Of a stretch of DNA of 64,000 nucleotides, positions 8,593 to 18,500 are shown one piece after another. Origin of the DNA: Laspinema palackyanum D2c (GTDB lineage: Bacteria; Cyanobacteriota; Cyanobacteriia; Cyanobacteriales; Laspinemataceae). The stretch lies in the NCBI RefSeq assembly GCF_025370875.1, contig NZ_JAMXFD010000005.1:186001-250000 (forward strand). The letters are read 5' to 3'. How positions within the stretch are numbered: position 1 is the first letter of the stretch; the number at the start of each line of letters is the position of its first letter. Under the pieces are notes generated by a model. The model was given only the letters and a program-made list of their open reading frames with translations. It searched no databases and was not told the origin of the DNA. A program made the position numbers and the translations under genes.

Positions 8593-9654
8593 TTATTTGA
8601 GATTAGCCAATTTAATACGCGGATCAATGGATTTCAGGAGTAAATCCGCTAATAAATTACCGATAATTAACATAACTGCACCCATCATCAAACTGACCAT
8701 GACTAGATAAATATCTTGACTTCTGACCGCATCTAAAATTAATCGTCCCAACCCGGGCCAGTTAAAGAAGAATTCTGCAATAAATGCACCACTGAGTAAA
8801 CCGGCAAATTCAAAGCCTAAAATGGTGATTAAGGGATTGATAGCATTTCTGAGTGCGTGAACGTAAATCACGCGATCTTCTGGCAATCCTTTAGCGCGGG
8901 CGGTTTGAATGTAATCTTGCCGCAGGACATCTAATAATTCCCCCCGGGTAATCCGTTGCAACCCGGCAAAACTGGTAATCGAGAGAGCCAAAGTGGGTAA
9001 AATCATGTGCCAAGCAATATCCACAACTTTGCCGAAGGGGGTGAGTTCATTGTAATAAATACTCGTCATGCCGCCCACGGGAAAGAGGGGTGAGAGTCGC
9101 TGGGCTAAAAACAGGAATAACAAGGCAGTAATGAAACTGGGAAACCCTTGTCCCATATAACTGAGAGTTCGCAAGAACTTGTCAAGGATGGTATTTTGTT
9201 GAACGGCACTGATAATTCCCAAAGGAATGGCGATCGCCCAAGTCAGGATTAAGGAAGAAAAGGACAACAGCAGGGTATTGGGAATCCGTTCCCATAATAA
9301 TTCGGTTACTGGGCGAAGATATTTGAAACTATACCCAAAATCTCCTTGGGTGATAATTTGGGTTAGCCAGCGGAAATACTGCTCAACCGGAGGGCGATCA
9401 AGACCAAATCGGATGGTCAAAGCATCTAAGGTTTCGGGGGCAATTTGGGGATTTTGCCGCCAGGTATCTAAATAATCTCCCGGGGCCAATTGAATAATTG
9501 AAAAACTCAGGGCAGAGGCTAGTAATAGGGTTAATAATGCCTGTAATAAGCGCTTCACAACATAAAGAAAGGTCTCGCTGGTGAAGGCGTTAGTCAGGCT
9601 GTCTTTTGCCGAGTCTAGGCGTTGGCGACCCGAGGGAGATTTAGTAGTAGCCAT
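8593..9654 (-). CDS. ABC transporter permease, oligopeptide/dipeptide (DppB/OppB) type
   Basis: Inner-membrane permease of 353 residues. After a polar N-terminal tail of about 30 residues there are six predicted membrane helices, the first at LLQALLTLLLASALSFSIIQLAPGD, whose end matches the DppB signature. The EAA coupling loop (RQDYIQTARAKGLPEDRVIYVHALRNA) is intact. It would pair with a DppC-type permease, two ATPases and a binding protein, none of which is adjacent. Single orphan permease genes are common in cyanobacteria. The N-terminal tail is longer than the usual DppB start. Confidence 0.92.
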   Translation of the reverse strand: MATTKSPSGRQRLDSAKDSLTNAFTSETFLYVVKRLLQALLTLLLASALSFSIIQLAPGDYLDTWRQNPQIAPETLDALTIRFGLDRPPVEQYFRWLTQIITQGDFGYSFKYLRPVTELLWERIPNTLLLSFSSLILTWAIAIPLGIISAVQQNTILDKFLRTLSYMGQGFPSFITALLFLFLAQRLSPLFPVGGMTSIYYNELTPFGKVVDIAWHMILPTLALSITSFAGLQRITRGELLDVLRQDYIQTARAKGLPEDRVIYVHALRNAINPLITILGFEFAGLLSGAFIAEFFFNWPGLGRLILDAVRSQDIYLVMVSLMMGAVMLIIGNLLADLLLKSIDPRIKLANLK

Positions 9655-9780
9655 AGGTTTTATTTTTATTGTCTATGATTGTTCGGTGGCTCATTTCCTA
9701 AAGGTTGGATTTTTCAGGCCAAGAGGGAGAGCGCCAGAGACTTTTGGGGAATCAAGCCCGGGAAATTTCTAATTGTCTAT

Positions 9781-10293
9781 TTAATACTCTATCAAACTCA
9801 AAATGGGGACATTGGGGAGTCTTTGTCGTCCGTTCAAATTCTGCAATTCAATTAAAAAGCAAAAGCCCACGAGTTCAGCTTGGGCGAGTTCTAAAAGTTG
9901 GACAGTGGCAACGGCAGTTCCCCCAGTGGCAATCAAGTCATCTACAATTAAGACGCGAGAACCCGGTGGGATGGCGTCCTGGTGCATAGAGAGGCGATCG
10001 CTGCCATATTCCAACTCATATTCAACTTCGTGACAAGGGGCGGGTAATTTACCCGGTTTGCGAACCGGGATAAACCCGATGCCGAGTTGATAAGCGAGGG
10101 GGACCCCAAACAGAAACCCCCGAGACTCCATACCGACGATGCAATCCGGTTGGAGAGGGGCACATTTTTCCGTCATGGTATCCACCACATACCGTAAACC
10201 CTGGGGGTCTCGCAGGAGGGTGGTAATATCCCGAAACAGAATGCCCGGTTTGGGAAAGTCGGAAATGTCACGAACCAGAGATTTTATATCCAT
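9781..10293 (-). CDS. apt: Adenine phosphoribosyltransferase
   Basis: Purine salvage enzyme converting adenine and PRPP to AMP and pyrophosphate. The protein has 170 residues, the normal length, begins [24 protein letters not shown] as Apt does, and has the PRPP loop [14 protein letters not shown] at about residues 109-122 and the MESRGFLFG adenine-side segment. The start is unambiguous. 126 bases separate it from the downstream permease gene. Confidence 0.96.
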   Translation of the reverse strand: MDIKSLVRDISDFPKPGILFRDITTLLRDPQGLRYVVDTMTEKCAPLQPDCIVGMESRGFLFGVPLAYQLGIGFIPVRKPGKLPAPCHEVEYELEYGSDRLSMHQDAIPPGSRVLIVDDLIATGGTAVATVQLLELAQAELVGFCFLIELQNLNGRQRLPNVPILSLIEY

Positions 10294-10808
10294 AAACGTA
10301 AAGTTTAGAAGATGAAAGAGTGCTTAGGATGGGGGTTCAGTCTTCAATCCAGGGACAAGAAACCGGGGGTCTGGACTCGATTAGTTCCGAATCGGCAAAG
10401 AATTTGCACCGAAACCTGGGGTCTGCCCTCTAAGGTAGCGATGCCCGAGAGAGGCGATCGCGCTTAATAAAACCGGCAAGGGTGCGATCGCGCTTTAAAT
10501 CCTACCATTAGCGAGGAAGAGTCAGCCCGGGGGTTCCTTCCTCATCTGCGTCGCCCTATTCAAGCGACATCCCTCCCTAAATCCGGTAAAACTGGGGATC
10601 TTTTTTTGGGTAAGGCACGGGATTGGTAGAATAAAACATTTGGGCGTTCCCTGGTGGCGGTTGCTCCTCCTAGAAAGGTGAGGCAACAGGATCGTTTGGA
10701 TCGCTAGATCAAAGCTCAACTCTTTAGGTCAATACTAAAATCAAAGTTAGAGAAAGAAACCTTGCGGTCAATTGCACTCAAGTCAGTCATCGATCAAGGC
10801 GAATTACA
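10294..10808. other. Gene-free region before the DUF3038 gene
   Basis: 515 bases with no convincing reading frame. A degenerate copy of the AGAAACCGGGTTTCT repeat lies at about 10352-10430 (AAGAAACCGGGGGTCT ... CGAAACCTGGGGTCT). Two HIP1 octamers occur. Divergent promoters for apt and the DUF3038 gene are expected here, but I see no clear consensus. Confidence 0.5.
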
Positions 10809-11438
10809 ATGAATGCTCCGGTAAGCGTAATGCAAACAACCCATCCACCCGAAACGACCACTCCCATAATTTTAGAGCATCTGCCCGAACCACCGGGGTT
10901 TTCCGGGCGGGGATGCCCCAGACGTGCGCGGTTGCAAATTGACTTGCTGCTGTTGGCGATCGAAGCCTTGGATCTGAATGCATCTCAATCGATTTTAGCC
11001 GTCGCCAAAGAAGAACAACTGCAAGATATCATTAAAAATCGCGTCTTCCTCTGGATGCTGCGAAGCACCAATCCCCTGCGGCGCTATAGTCAACGTCGCC
11101 CCCTGAGTTTAGCGGAAGCCAAGGCGTTGGTGGCGATCGCCTGTAAATTAGCTAGAAGAATGACCGTCACGATTCGGCAGTTGCTCACGGACTATCAGCA
11201 ATTGCAACAGAAACAAATTCCTCTGGAGCATCATTTGCGATTATCTCATTACCTAGAGCGTTTCCGGGCGCATTTCCGGAGTCGGATGAATCCGCGCCGT
11301 GCGGGGGTGGCGATTTATAATACCAATGACAAGTTAAATGACCTGGCAATGGAACTGCTGGGGGAATTACTGTTTTGTACTGGGACAGCAGGGATGCAAC
11401 GGTTGTGGTTCAGTTTGTTTGATGGGGAGGTTGAATGA
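10809..11438 (+). CDS. DUF3038-family cyanobacterial protein
   Basis: A 209-residue, arginine- and leucine-rich, mostly helical soluble protein. The segment GFSGRGCPRRARLQIDLLLLAIEALDLNAS and the later RNRVFLWMLRSTNPLRRYSQRRPLSLAEAKALV match what I recall of DUF3038, a family confined to cyanobacteria with no assigned function. Its stop overlaps the start of the next gene by four bases (ATGA), so the two are almost certainly cotranslated. DUF3038 and DUF4335 genes are repeatedly neighbours, which suggests that the products act together. Confidence 0.85.
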   Translation: MNAPVSVMQTTHPPETTTPIILEHLPEPPGFSGRGCPRRARLQIDLLLLAIEALDLNASQSILAVAKEEQLQDIIKNRVFLWMLRSTNPLRRYSQRRPLSLAEAKALVAIACKLARRMTVTIRQLLTDYQQLQQKQIPLEHHLRLSHYLERFRAHFRSRMNPRRAGVAIYNTNDKLNDLAMELLGELLFCTGTAGMQRLWFSLFDGEVE

Positions 11439-12883
11439 GTATTCAACGTCAATATAGTTTACCGACTTGCAAGCTGGTGTTAGAGGGGTTAACCGACGAG
11501 CATCCCTCGGGCGATCGCCAGGATGGAGCCAGACCTCTGATGTCGATTTTGGTCAGTGCTGAGTGCTATTTACCCCCCCGTAAGGAGCCCATTGCTGGGG
11601 GGCAAGAGTTCTTTCAAAGTTTAGTGAATACCGTCAGTCACTATGGCCAAGAATTTTTGAGTGGGGTCAAACGGTTCTCCTTCTATACCCTCCCGGTGGA
11701 ACCCCGAGATGGGGTGTCAACGCCGGTACAGTTGCAAAAAATTAATCCCAATTTGCACCGCTTGATTGTCCAACCCCAGGAGTCTTATAACAGTGCTCCA
11801 ATTGAGATTGATTTGAGCGCGGTGCAATTGTTTGACTTGGTGGAGGCGGTGGATCAATTTTGCGCTGATAGCCAGACTCTCCCCCAGATCCACGGCAATT
11901 TACGCTCTTTGAGCAGACAAGAAGCTAAGGTTCATGAACCTGTCACCAAACGAGCGTTACCGGCAACGGTAGGACTGTCGAGTTTAGCGATCGCGGCCCT
12001 GGCCTTTTTCTTGATGCCGATTCCGGAATATCAACGTCCCCTCGAACCCGTCCCAGAAGAGAGTTCCGAGGAGTCGCGCCAGGGAACCGCAGGGATCGCC
12101 AGTGGTAATGGTCCCGGTAGTTCTCCATCGGGTTCCCCCCCAGACCCCTCCTCATTCGACACAACCCCGGGACCCACTCAACAGATTACCGATGTCAGTG
12201 AATTGCAGCGTCTGGAACGGGAGGTTTATAACCAGATTGATCGCGCCTGGAGCACCAATCCCACCTTTACTGAGCCGTTAGTCTATCAAGTCGCGGCTGG
12301 AAGTGACGGGGCGATTCTGGGATATAAACCTGAAAACCAAGCGGCACAGGATTATGAAGATGAAACCCCCTTGTTAGACTTGGTGTACATCCCCGTTGAT
12401 GGGGGGACGGCACCCACAGAAGAACTGGCTGTCTTTAGAGTGGTGTTTGAACCCCCAAATACACTCCAGGTGAGTCCTTGGGAAAGCGATCGCTCTGAAG
12501 GTGACGAGCGCTCGCAAGTGGGCGATCGCTCTGAGGTTCCGGAAGTCACTCCAGTGGCGGATATTCAAGATCCCCTTGTTCTGGAATCCTTACAACAGCA
12601 GGTTTACGAGACGATCGACCGAGCCTGGACCCAAAATCCCGACTTTGAACGGGACCTGATCTATCGGATTTGGGTGAATGCATCCGGGGCGATCGTGGAC
12701 TACGAAGCCACGGATTCCCTGGCAAAGACGGCTCTGAATCAAACCCCCCTGACGGAGTTACATCAGCCCTCAGCCGATTATGTCCGCAATACCACCGGGA
12801 CCGATTCCTCATTGGCTGAATTCCGAGTGGTTTTTACCTCCCGTGGCATTTTGCAGGTTAGCCCCTGGAAGGGTTTTCGCTAG
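11435..12883 (+). CDS. DUF4335-family membrane-anchored protein with duplicated C-terminal domain
   Basis: 482 residues. The N-terminal soluble DUF4335 domain (about 1-165, LVLEGL...SILVSAECYL) is followed by one membrane helix at about 174-197 (VGLSSLAIAALAFFLMPI), a Ser/Pro/Gly-rich linker, and two copies of a domain of about 100 residues. Both copies start LQ(R/Q)(L/Q)(E/V)..VY..IDRAW..NP.F and end FRVVF.....LQVSPW. The second linker is built from HIP1-encoded GDRSE runs. The overlap with the DUF3038 gene implies a complex. The duplicated C-terminal part would face the side of the membrane opposite to the N-domain. Function unknown. Confidence 0.85.
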   Translation: MSIQRQYSLPTCKLVLEGLTDEHPSGDRQDGARPLMSILVSAECYLPPRKEPIAGGQEFFQSLVNTVSHYGQEFLSGVKRFSFYTLPVEPRDGVSTPVQLQKINPNLHRLIVQPQESYNSAPIEIDLSAVQLFDLVEAVDQFCADSQTLPQIHGNLRSLSRQEAKVHEPVTKRALPATVGLSSLAIAALAFFLMPIPEYQRPLEPVPEESSEESRQGTAGIASGNGPGSSPSGSPPDPSSFDTTPGPTQQITDVSELQRLEREVYNQIDRAWSTNPTFTEPLVYQVAAGSDGAILGYKPENQAAQDYEDETPLLDLVYIPVDGGTAPTEELAVFRVVFEPPNTLQVSPWESDRSEGDERSQVGDRSEVPEVTPVADIQDPLVLESLQQQVYETIDRAWTQNPDFERDLIYRIWVNASGAIVDYEATDSLAKTALNQTPLTELHQPSADYVRNTTGTDSSLAEFRVVFTSRGILQVSPWKGFR

Positions 12884-13281
12884 GCTGGGTCCGGGGCAAC
12901 TCCCGCCCCACCGCCTTGCCCTTCCTGGATTCTCGCTCACTGATAGGGCGCTTCAGTCCGGTCCTAACACCCTTACCTGAACGGGTTCGAGCCTTCCCTA
13001 GAATCGGGAAATTTACCCCAAGGTTGCCTTGAGTAATCCAGCCACGGAGTCAGTCCTATCGCCCCCAGAAGCCGACAGGGATAGGACTTGGAGACCCTCC
13101 AGGGTTGCAGGTGAGTGGGGTCAGTCCTGACTCCGGTAAGGGGCAACTCCCAATTGCCAAGGGAGGGCGATCGCTGCTAAATGTAATCTGTTAACTGGCA
13201 ATAGTCAGTTGCTATCAACTTCGGAGCCTTCAATTCTGAGGAGTCCCCCCTTAACCACCTATCACTGAGCGCTGACGCAAC
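12884..13281. other. Gene-free region with one hairpin
   Basis: 398 bases without a credible gene. AGTCCTATC (13052-13060) and GATAGGACT (13080-13088) form a perfect 9-bp stem. It is followed by a shorter GTCAGTCCTGAC palindrome-like word. It could be the terminator of the DUF4335 operon, though no T-run follows. Confidence 0.45.
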
Positions 13282-14289
13282 ATGAAAGTCGTATTCTTCG
13301 GTACTCCCCATTTTGCTGTTCCCACATTGCAAATTCTGTTAGCCACTCCCGAGGTTGACGTATTAGCTGTGGTCACTCAGCCAGATAGACGTCGCAGTCG
13401 CGGCAGCCACTTGGACCCTTCCCCGGTCAAAAGTTTAGCCTTAGCTCATAATCTCCCCGTCTGGCAGCCCCAACGAGTCAAAAAAGACGCTGATACTCTG
13501 GCGTTTCTAAGACAGTCTCAGGCGGATTTATTCGTTGTGGTGGCTTATGGACAGATTTTATCTCAAGAAATTCTGGATATGCCCACCCTGGGCTGTGTGA
13601 ATGTCCATGCCTCTCTCTTACCTCAATACCGAGGGGCGGCTCCCATTCAATGGTCTCTGTACAATGGGGACGCGGAAACTGGAGTCACGACCATGCAAAT
13701 GGAGGCGGGTTTGGACACCGGACCGATGTTGCTTAAGGCTTCTGTGCCAATTGAACTGTTAGATAATGCCGAACACTTGGCTCATACGCTTTCTACGGTA
13801 GGGGCTGAGTTGTTGCTGAAAACGGTGGTGAAGTTAGGTCGTCAGCAAATTCAACCTGTCCCCCAAAATGATGCGGACTCGACTTATGCGCCGTTAATTC
13901 AGAAAGAGGATTATGTGCTGGATTGGTCCCGCAGTGCGATCGCCCTCCATAACCAAATTCGCGGCTTTTTTCCGAACTGCATGGCTCAGTTTCGCGGCCA
14001 AGACCTCAAAATTATCGCCACTGCACCTGTGGGCGATCGCTACTGGGAACATCTTCCCCCATCGTTTACCGTTCTCGAACATAATTGGCCGGCCCTAATT
14101 CCTGGAGAGGGCAAACCCGGTGAAATTGTCAGTATTGCCAAACATATCGGGCCGATTGTTCAAACCGGCGACGGTTTTTTACTCTTACAACAAGTCCAGG
14201 TTTCGGGTAAACGCGCTCAATCAGGTTGGGATTTTGCAAATGGGATGCATCTACTCAAGGGCGAAATGTTGGGCAATGGGAATGTTTAA
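13282..14289 (+). CDS. fmt: Methionyl-tRNA formyltransferase
   Basis: Formylates initiator Met-tRNA using 10-formyl-tetrahydrofolate. 335 residues, normal for the family. It starts MKVVFFGTPHFAVPTL; the catalytic region near residue 106 reads NVHASLLPQYRGAAPIQW and includes the SLLPxYRG signature, followed by the GVTTMQMEAGLDTGPML segment with the catalytic Asp. The C-terminal OB-like tRNA-binding domain begins near 205. The usual partner def is not in the window. Confidence 0.96.
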   Translation: MKVVFFGTPHFAVPTLQILLATPEVDVLAVVTQPDRRRSRGSHLDPSPVKSLALAHNLPVWQPQRVKKDADTLAFLRQSQADLFVVVAYGQILSQEILDMPTLGCVNVHASLLPQYRGAAPIQWSLYNGDAETGVTTMQMEAGLDTGPMLLKASVPIELLDNAEHLAHTLSTVGAELLLKTVVKLGRQQIQPVPQNDADSTYAPLIQKEDYVLDWSRSAIALHNQIRGFFPNCMAQFRGQDLKIIATAPVGDRYWEHLPPSFTVLEHNWPALIPGEGKPGEIVSIAKHIGPIVQTGDGFLLLQQVQVSGKRAQSGWDFANGMHLLKGEMLGNGNV

Positions 14290-14298
14290 GTGCCGATA

Positions 14299-14338
14299 GA
14301 GACGCGATCGAGACCTAGGTTGGCAGCGATCGCGTCTC
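14299..14338. terminator. Perfect 12-bp inverted repeat between convergent genes
   Basis: GAGACGCGATCG at 14299-14310 and CGATCGCGTCTC at 14327-14338 form a perfect stem with a 16-base loop. It lies 10 bases after the fmt stop and overlaps the 3' end of the convergent gene. The arms contain HIP1-like GCGATCG cores. There is no T-run, so a bidirectional terminator is an inference. Confidence 0.45.
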
Positions 14339-14707
14339 GGGAGATTCGCATTCCGATAGGGGTTCAAAAAAGCGACATCCTGCACAGGGTCCTTCTGGAT
14401 TGACGGCACAGCGAATCAGTTCGGATTTAGCGTTGAAGCGGCAACTGGCCTCTCCAATCACCCAGCGCCCCTCTACAAGACTTTTTTCAATCGGTCGCTG
14501 GGCTGACTGAACGTACAGGGCAATATTTTGCAACCGATAACGACCGGATTTCAGTTGATACCGATGGCGGCGTTCCAGAACGGCGTAAGTTTTTCCTTCG
14601 AGATCCAGATAGTGACCTGGTTGCGGATTCCAATCTAAATGCACTTTCCCCAAGGACTGCGAGGGTTTGGTTAAGATCACCTCGGTGGGTAAAGAATCTG
14701 GTTCCAT
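14315..14707 (-). CDS. Small cyanobacterial protein, resembles DUF6464 family
   Basis: A 130-residue protein with segments YAVLERRHRYQLKSGRYRL, IALYVQSA and WVIGEASCRFNAKSELIRCAVNPEGPCAGCRFFE. Four clustered cysteines near the C-terminus (SC, RC, PC, GC) could bind a metal. The pattern fits a cyanobacterial family I recall as DUF6464; function unknown. Convergent with fmt and separated from it by a hairpin. Confidence 0.75.
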   Translation of the reverse strand: MEPDSLPTEVILTKPSQSLGKVHLDWNPQPGHYLDLEGKTYAVLERRHRYQLKSGRYRLQNIALYVQSAQRPIEKSLVEGRWVIGEASCRFNAKSELIRCAVNPEGPCAGCRFFEPLSECESPETRSLPT

Positions 14708-15140
14708 GATTCCTCTGTGATGTTCTTTACTTTTTTACGTTACCTTACACCGCCTCTGGATGCCGAGACTCCTCCAGATTCCTTCAGCTTTGACTCTCTT
14801 GGAGACTCACCGGGCGATCGCCGGTTATCCCCCCGGTTGGGAACCCCCTCTTTTCAGGTTAACCCCTCTCAGGTGGGCTTGATCCGGCGCACTTTCACCC
14901 CGAACCGCCTAGGGGTTTTTCTCAATTGCCCCTTTTTCTGGATTTTCTCGAACCTGTTTAACCCCCCTCAAATTCGATATAATTTAAAAAAGAAAAGTTG
15001 TCAATTTTTTTTAGTTCTCAATCTATAACATCCAATCGGCAGCCAAAAACAAAGCCGCCCAATCCCAACGCCTTGCACAAACAATTGACATCAAAGCATA
15101 AAAAATCAGAATTCGCCAGACCTAAACCGGAGAAATTGAT
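14708..15140. other. Gene-free region with AT-rich segment
   Basis: 433 bases. An open frame from 14717 to 15028 has low-complexity, unlikely composition and no ribosome site, and I do not accept it. The segment around 14975-15025 is AT-rich (ATATAATTTAAAAAAG) and could hold the promoter of the small gene at 15141. Confidence 0.4.
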
Positions 15141-15377
15141 ATGTTTTTAGAACAAAAATCCACGGGCAACTTGATTGAAATTGTCAAAACAGAGGATTTG
15201 TCTGACCCTAGTTGCAGTGAAGTTGAGGGACGCTCTCATGCAGGAGAAGAAATGCAAGAGGTGGAGGCTTTTCCAAAAGAAGATTTGAAATTCCCCTCCG
15301 GGGAAACCCTACCCATCTGCTGGGTCGATGCGAACTATCGCGCTTCTGCGCCACCCGTGTCATCGTCAGCCGGATAA
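15141..15377 (+). CDS. Small conserved acidic protein, unknown function
   Basis: 78 residues. The core MFLEQKSTGNLIEIVKTEDLSDP...GRSHAGEEMQEVEAFPKEDLKFPSGETLPICWVDANYR looks like a family of about 70-residue cyanobacterial proteins with a GRxHAGEExQ...F.K..L.FPSGExLP.CW pattern. A possible ribosome site (CCGGAGAA) precedes the ATG. The last ten residues (SAPPVSSSAG) run into the downstream palindromic repeat and may be repeat-encoded. Annotated function in databases, if any, is unlikely to be tested. Confidence 0.65.
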   Translation: MFLEQKSTGNLIEIVKTEDLSDPSCSEVEGRSHAGEEMQEVEAFPKEDLKFPSGETLPICWVDANYRASAPPVSSSAG

Positions 15378-15598
15378 AGCCGACAACCGGCGGGGGATTA
15401 ATCCCCCGCCTAACAGCTCAAGTCGGTTGAAACCGACTGAAAATACCACAGCATAAGACTTGCAGTCGGTTTTTAACTGACATCTTGCACCAGTGGCAAC
15501 ACCCGGCGGGTGGCAACAACCGGCGGGGGATTAATCCCCCGCCGGTTGTTGCAACTGCGAGGGGGTATTTGCGTATCCCCTCGCAGGAACGGCGCTAC
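15378..15598. repeat. Palindrome cluster, including a 40-bp perfect palindrome
   Basis: Three elements in 220 bases: a 22-bp palindrome GGCGGGGGATTAATCCCCCGCC at 15389-15410; the same core extended by GCAACAACC/GGTTGTTGC into a perfect 40-bp palindrome at 15513-15552; and a 10-bp stem CTGCGAGGGG/CCCCTCGCAG at 15555-15586. In between, AGTCGGTT/AACCGACT forms another hairpin at about 15421-15440. They lie at the 3' ends of the convergent small gene and the giant kinase gene and may act as terminators as well as being mobile palindromes. Confidence 0.85.
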
Positions 15599-18500
15599 TC
15601 ATTCGCGAACACGATCGCTCGGTTTTTTGCCCTCGATTTCACCCGGCGATCGCGGCGTGATCGGTAACCTGATGATAAACTCTGTCCCCTCTCCAGGAGT
15701 AGAAATACAGCGCAGTTTCCCCCCATGTTTTTCCACCACAATGGAATAAGCAATTGATAATCCTAAACCCGTCCCTTTGCCGACGGGTTTCGTTGTAAAA
15801 AAGGGGTCGAAAATTTTTAACCGCACCTGTTCAATGATCCCCGGACCATTATCCGCAATCCGAACCTCAATCCAATCGCGATCGCTCACTTCGGTGCGAA
15901 GGATAATTCTCGGTAAGCGGGTTTTCCCCCGGTGTAAATCCGATGGGATGACATCCGCAGAAGTTACCGAGGAGCTAGAATACACCTCACCTTCCTCGGG
16001 GCTTTCCTCAGAGAATCCCTCACACCCATCCATTGCATCGATCGCATTATTTAAAATATTCATCACCACCTGATTCACTTGAGACGCATAACAGGTAATT
16101 TTCGGCAGGTTTCCATACTCCTTGATCACCTCAATTCCCGGATGCCCATTTTTACGGGTAAGACGAGACTGCAAAATTAACAGCGTCGAATCAATCCCCT
16201 CATGAAGATCCACCTCTTTCATCGCTGATTCATCCAGACGAGAGAAATTTCGCAATCCTAGAACTATCTGGCGAATGCGATCGGCCCCGGTTTTCATGGA
16301 AGAGAGCAATCTCGGTAAATCTTCCAATAAAAACTCCAGATCCATGTCCTTGATGGCGGCTTGAATTTCCGGGTTTGAATCGGGATAATGCTGCTGATAA
16401 AGAAAGACTAAGTTAAACAAATCACCCAGATACTCTTCGGCATGATTGAGATTGCCATAGATAAAACTCACTGGGTTATTAATTTCATGAGCAATTCCCG
16501 CCACCATTTGGCCGAGACTGGACATTTTTTCAGTTTGAATCAATTGGGTTTGGGTCTGTTTGAGGGTTTCTAGGGTTTGGGATAAGCGGAGATTTTTTTC
16601 ATTTAAGGCATCATTGGCCTGATTTAAAGCCTGAGTGCGCTCTTGGACTTTGGCTTCCAGGTTGGCATAAAGCAGGGCATTTTCTAAGGCGATCGCCGCT
16701 TGGGAGGAGAGAATTTTCAAAATCTCCAGGCGGTCCCGAGTAAAGGCTGCCCGGGTTAAATTATTTTCTAAATAGAGGATGCCTAAAGTTTTTCCCCCAT
16801 TCACAATCGGGGTACATAACAAGGATTTTAACTGATGAGCCACCACATAAGGATCTTTGGTAAATGCCCCTTCACAAGCGGCTTCACTTAAGACTAAATT
16901 GGAGCCGGTTCGATCGACATATTTGACGATCGCCACGGGTAAATCGGAGCAAGTTTCGATATCAATGGATTGCTCGACGGTGACTGCATCCGCAGCGGTA
17001 GAAGCGGAGGCGGATATCAAGAGTTTGCCTTCAACTTTTAAAATTAAAAAGGCTTTTTCGGCTCCGGCATTTTCGATCGCCGTTTTCATCAGGATCGCCA
17101 GCAATTTATCCAGGACGATTTCACTGGCGATCGCTTGTGAGGCTTTCAGGACGGTGGTCAAATCGAGGTGATCGCTACTCTCCCGAGAGACTGAAACTCG
17201 CCGCGAGGTTGGTTTATGTCCGTTGGTGGGATGAAATTGCTCTGGGGCGTTCGGCAACAAGGAGGAATAGGTAGACTCCAACTGCTGCACTTTTGCAGTT
17301 GCTCCCCATTTTTTATACCCCTCCCGCGCTTCCTGCATATAGGCTTTAGCCTGGGTGAGTTTTCCTAATCCTAAATAAAATTTAGCAGCCAGTTCGTTTG
17401 CAAGGGCCGATTCTTGCACATACTCCTGTTCTGTGGCGAGTTGAATGGCGCGATCGTACCCCTCCATCGCCTGAAATTTATGTCCCAGAACCCGGTCCCT
17501 TTCAGCCTGAACCAGATAAAATTTATGGGAATAATTCATCGGGGCATGAGCGGCCCATTTTTTCAGGATCTTTTGATTCTTCGCGACTTTTTTGAGGAGA
17601 ATTTTGCGCTCTTGCTCATCGGTGCGATCGCACAGGGCCATGTCGGTGAGGGAATCATACCAATAAAACATCGCCACCACCGGCAAGGCGATCGCTCCAT
17701 CTAAATACTTCTGAGCTTCTTGAGCATTAACCCGGGCTTCACTGTAATTTTCAAACCAATAACACAGCATTAATTGATTCACAAAGTAATCGTGTAACCC
17801 GTTGCGGTCATTGGCTGTGATCATCCCAGCAAGCCCTTCCTGGCGATTATAGGCTTCTCCCACTAACTCACAGGGATTTTCACTGCGTCCCAACAAATTC
17901 AGCACCGCTTGCCGATATATTTCATTCCATTGCACCACGTTCATCTGTTGCCATTGGGTGAGGGAATGGCTCAAGGAGGCCATTTCCCGTTCTACCCCAT
18001 TGAGTTCTGTTCCGATAAAGTATAAGTTTTGACAGCGGTTTTTGGCTGCATAAGAGGCCCATTCTAAATCTCCATTTTCAATTCCGCTCCGTTCGGCTTC
18101 CTTTAACGGAATCAAGGTTTCCTTGAGATGCACACTCCAAGGGTTGATTAGCCCTTCTACCATCGTTAAAATTTTGGCATTGGCTTGACCGGCATCAAAC
18201 TGAGATAACAGATTTAATGCTAATTGTCCAAATTTATATCCGAGTTCAATTTCCCAAAATATGCCGGATAAAATCACGCCATAGCTCGCATAAGCAAAGG
18301 CCGACCACGGTGAATTTCCAAATTGAATGGATAAGTTCACCTGCTCAAATACAATCAGAGGCAGTAAGGAAGGGGCGGCTTGATAGGCGGCGGATACTAA
18401 GCTAGAGAGAATCCTCATGGCGGCGAGTTTCTCAGGTTCCCTCATGACAGGCCATGTTACTAAGTCTGTCGGGTCTTTGTCCACCATTGCAGCTTGGGTT

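Noticed and set aside
12884-13281. Possible structured RNA (6S or SRP RNA) suggested by the hairpin and a GGGTTCGAGCC word like a tRNA T-loop
   Set aside because: Only one 9-bp stem is clear; no cloverleaf, no SRP tetraloop motif and no 6S-type open bubble could be traced.
14717-15028. 103-codon open frame after the DUF6464-like gene
   Set aside because: Composition is Pro/Ser/Phe-rich and irregular, no ribosome site, and it runs through AT-rich promoter-like DNA.
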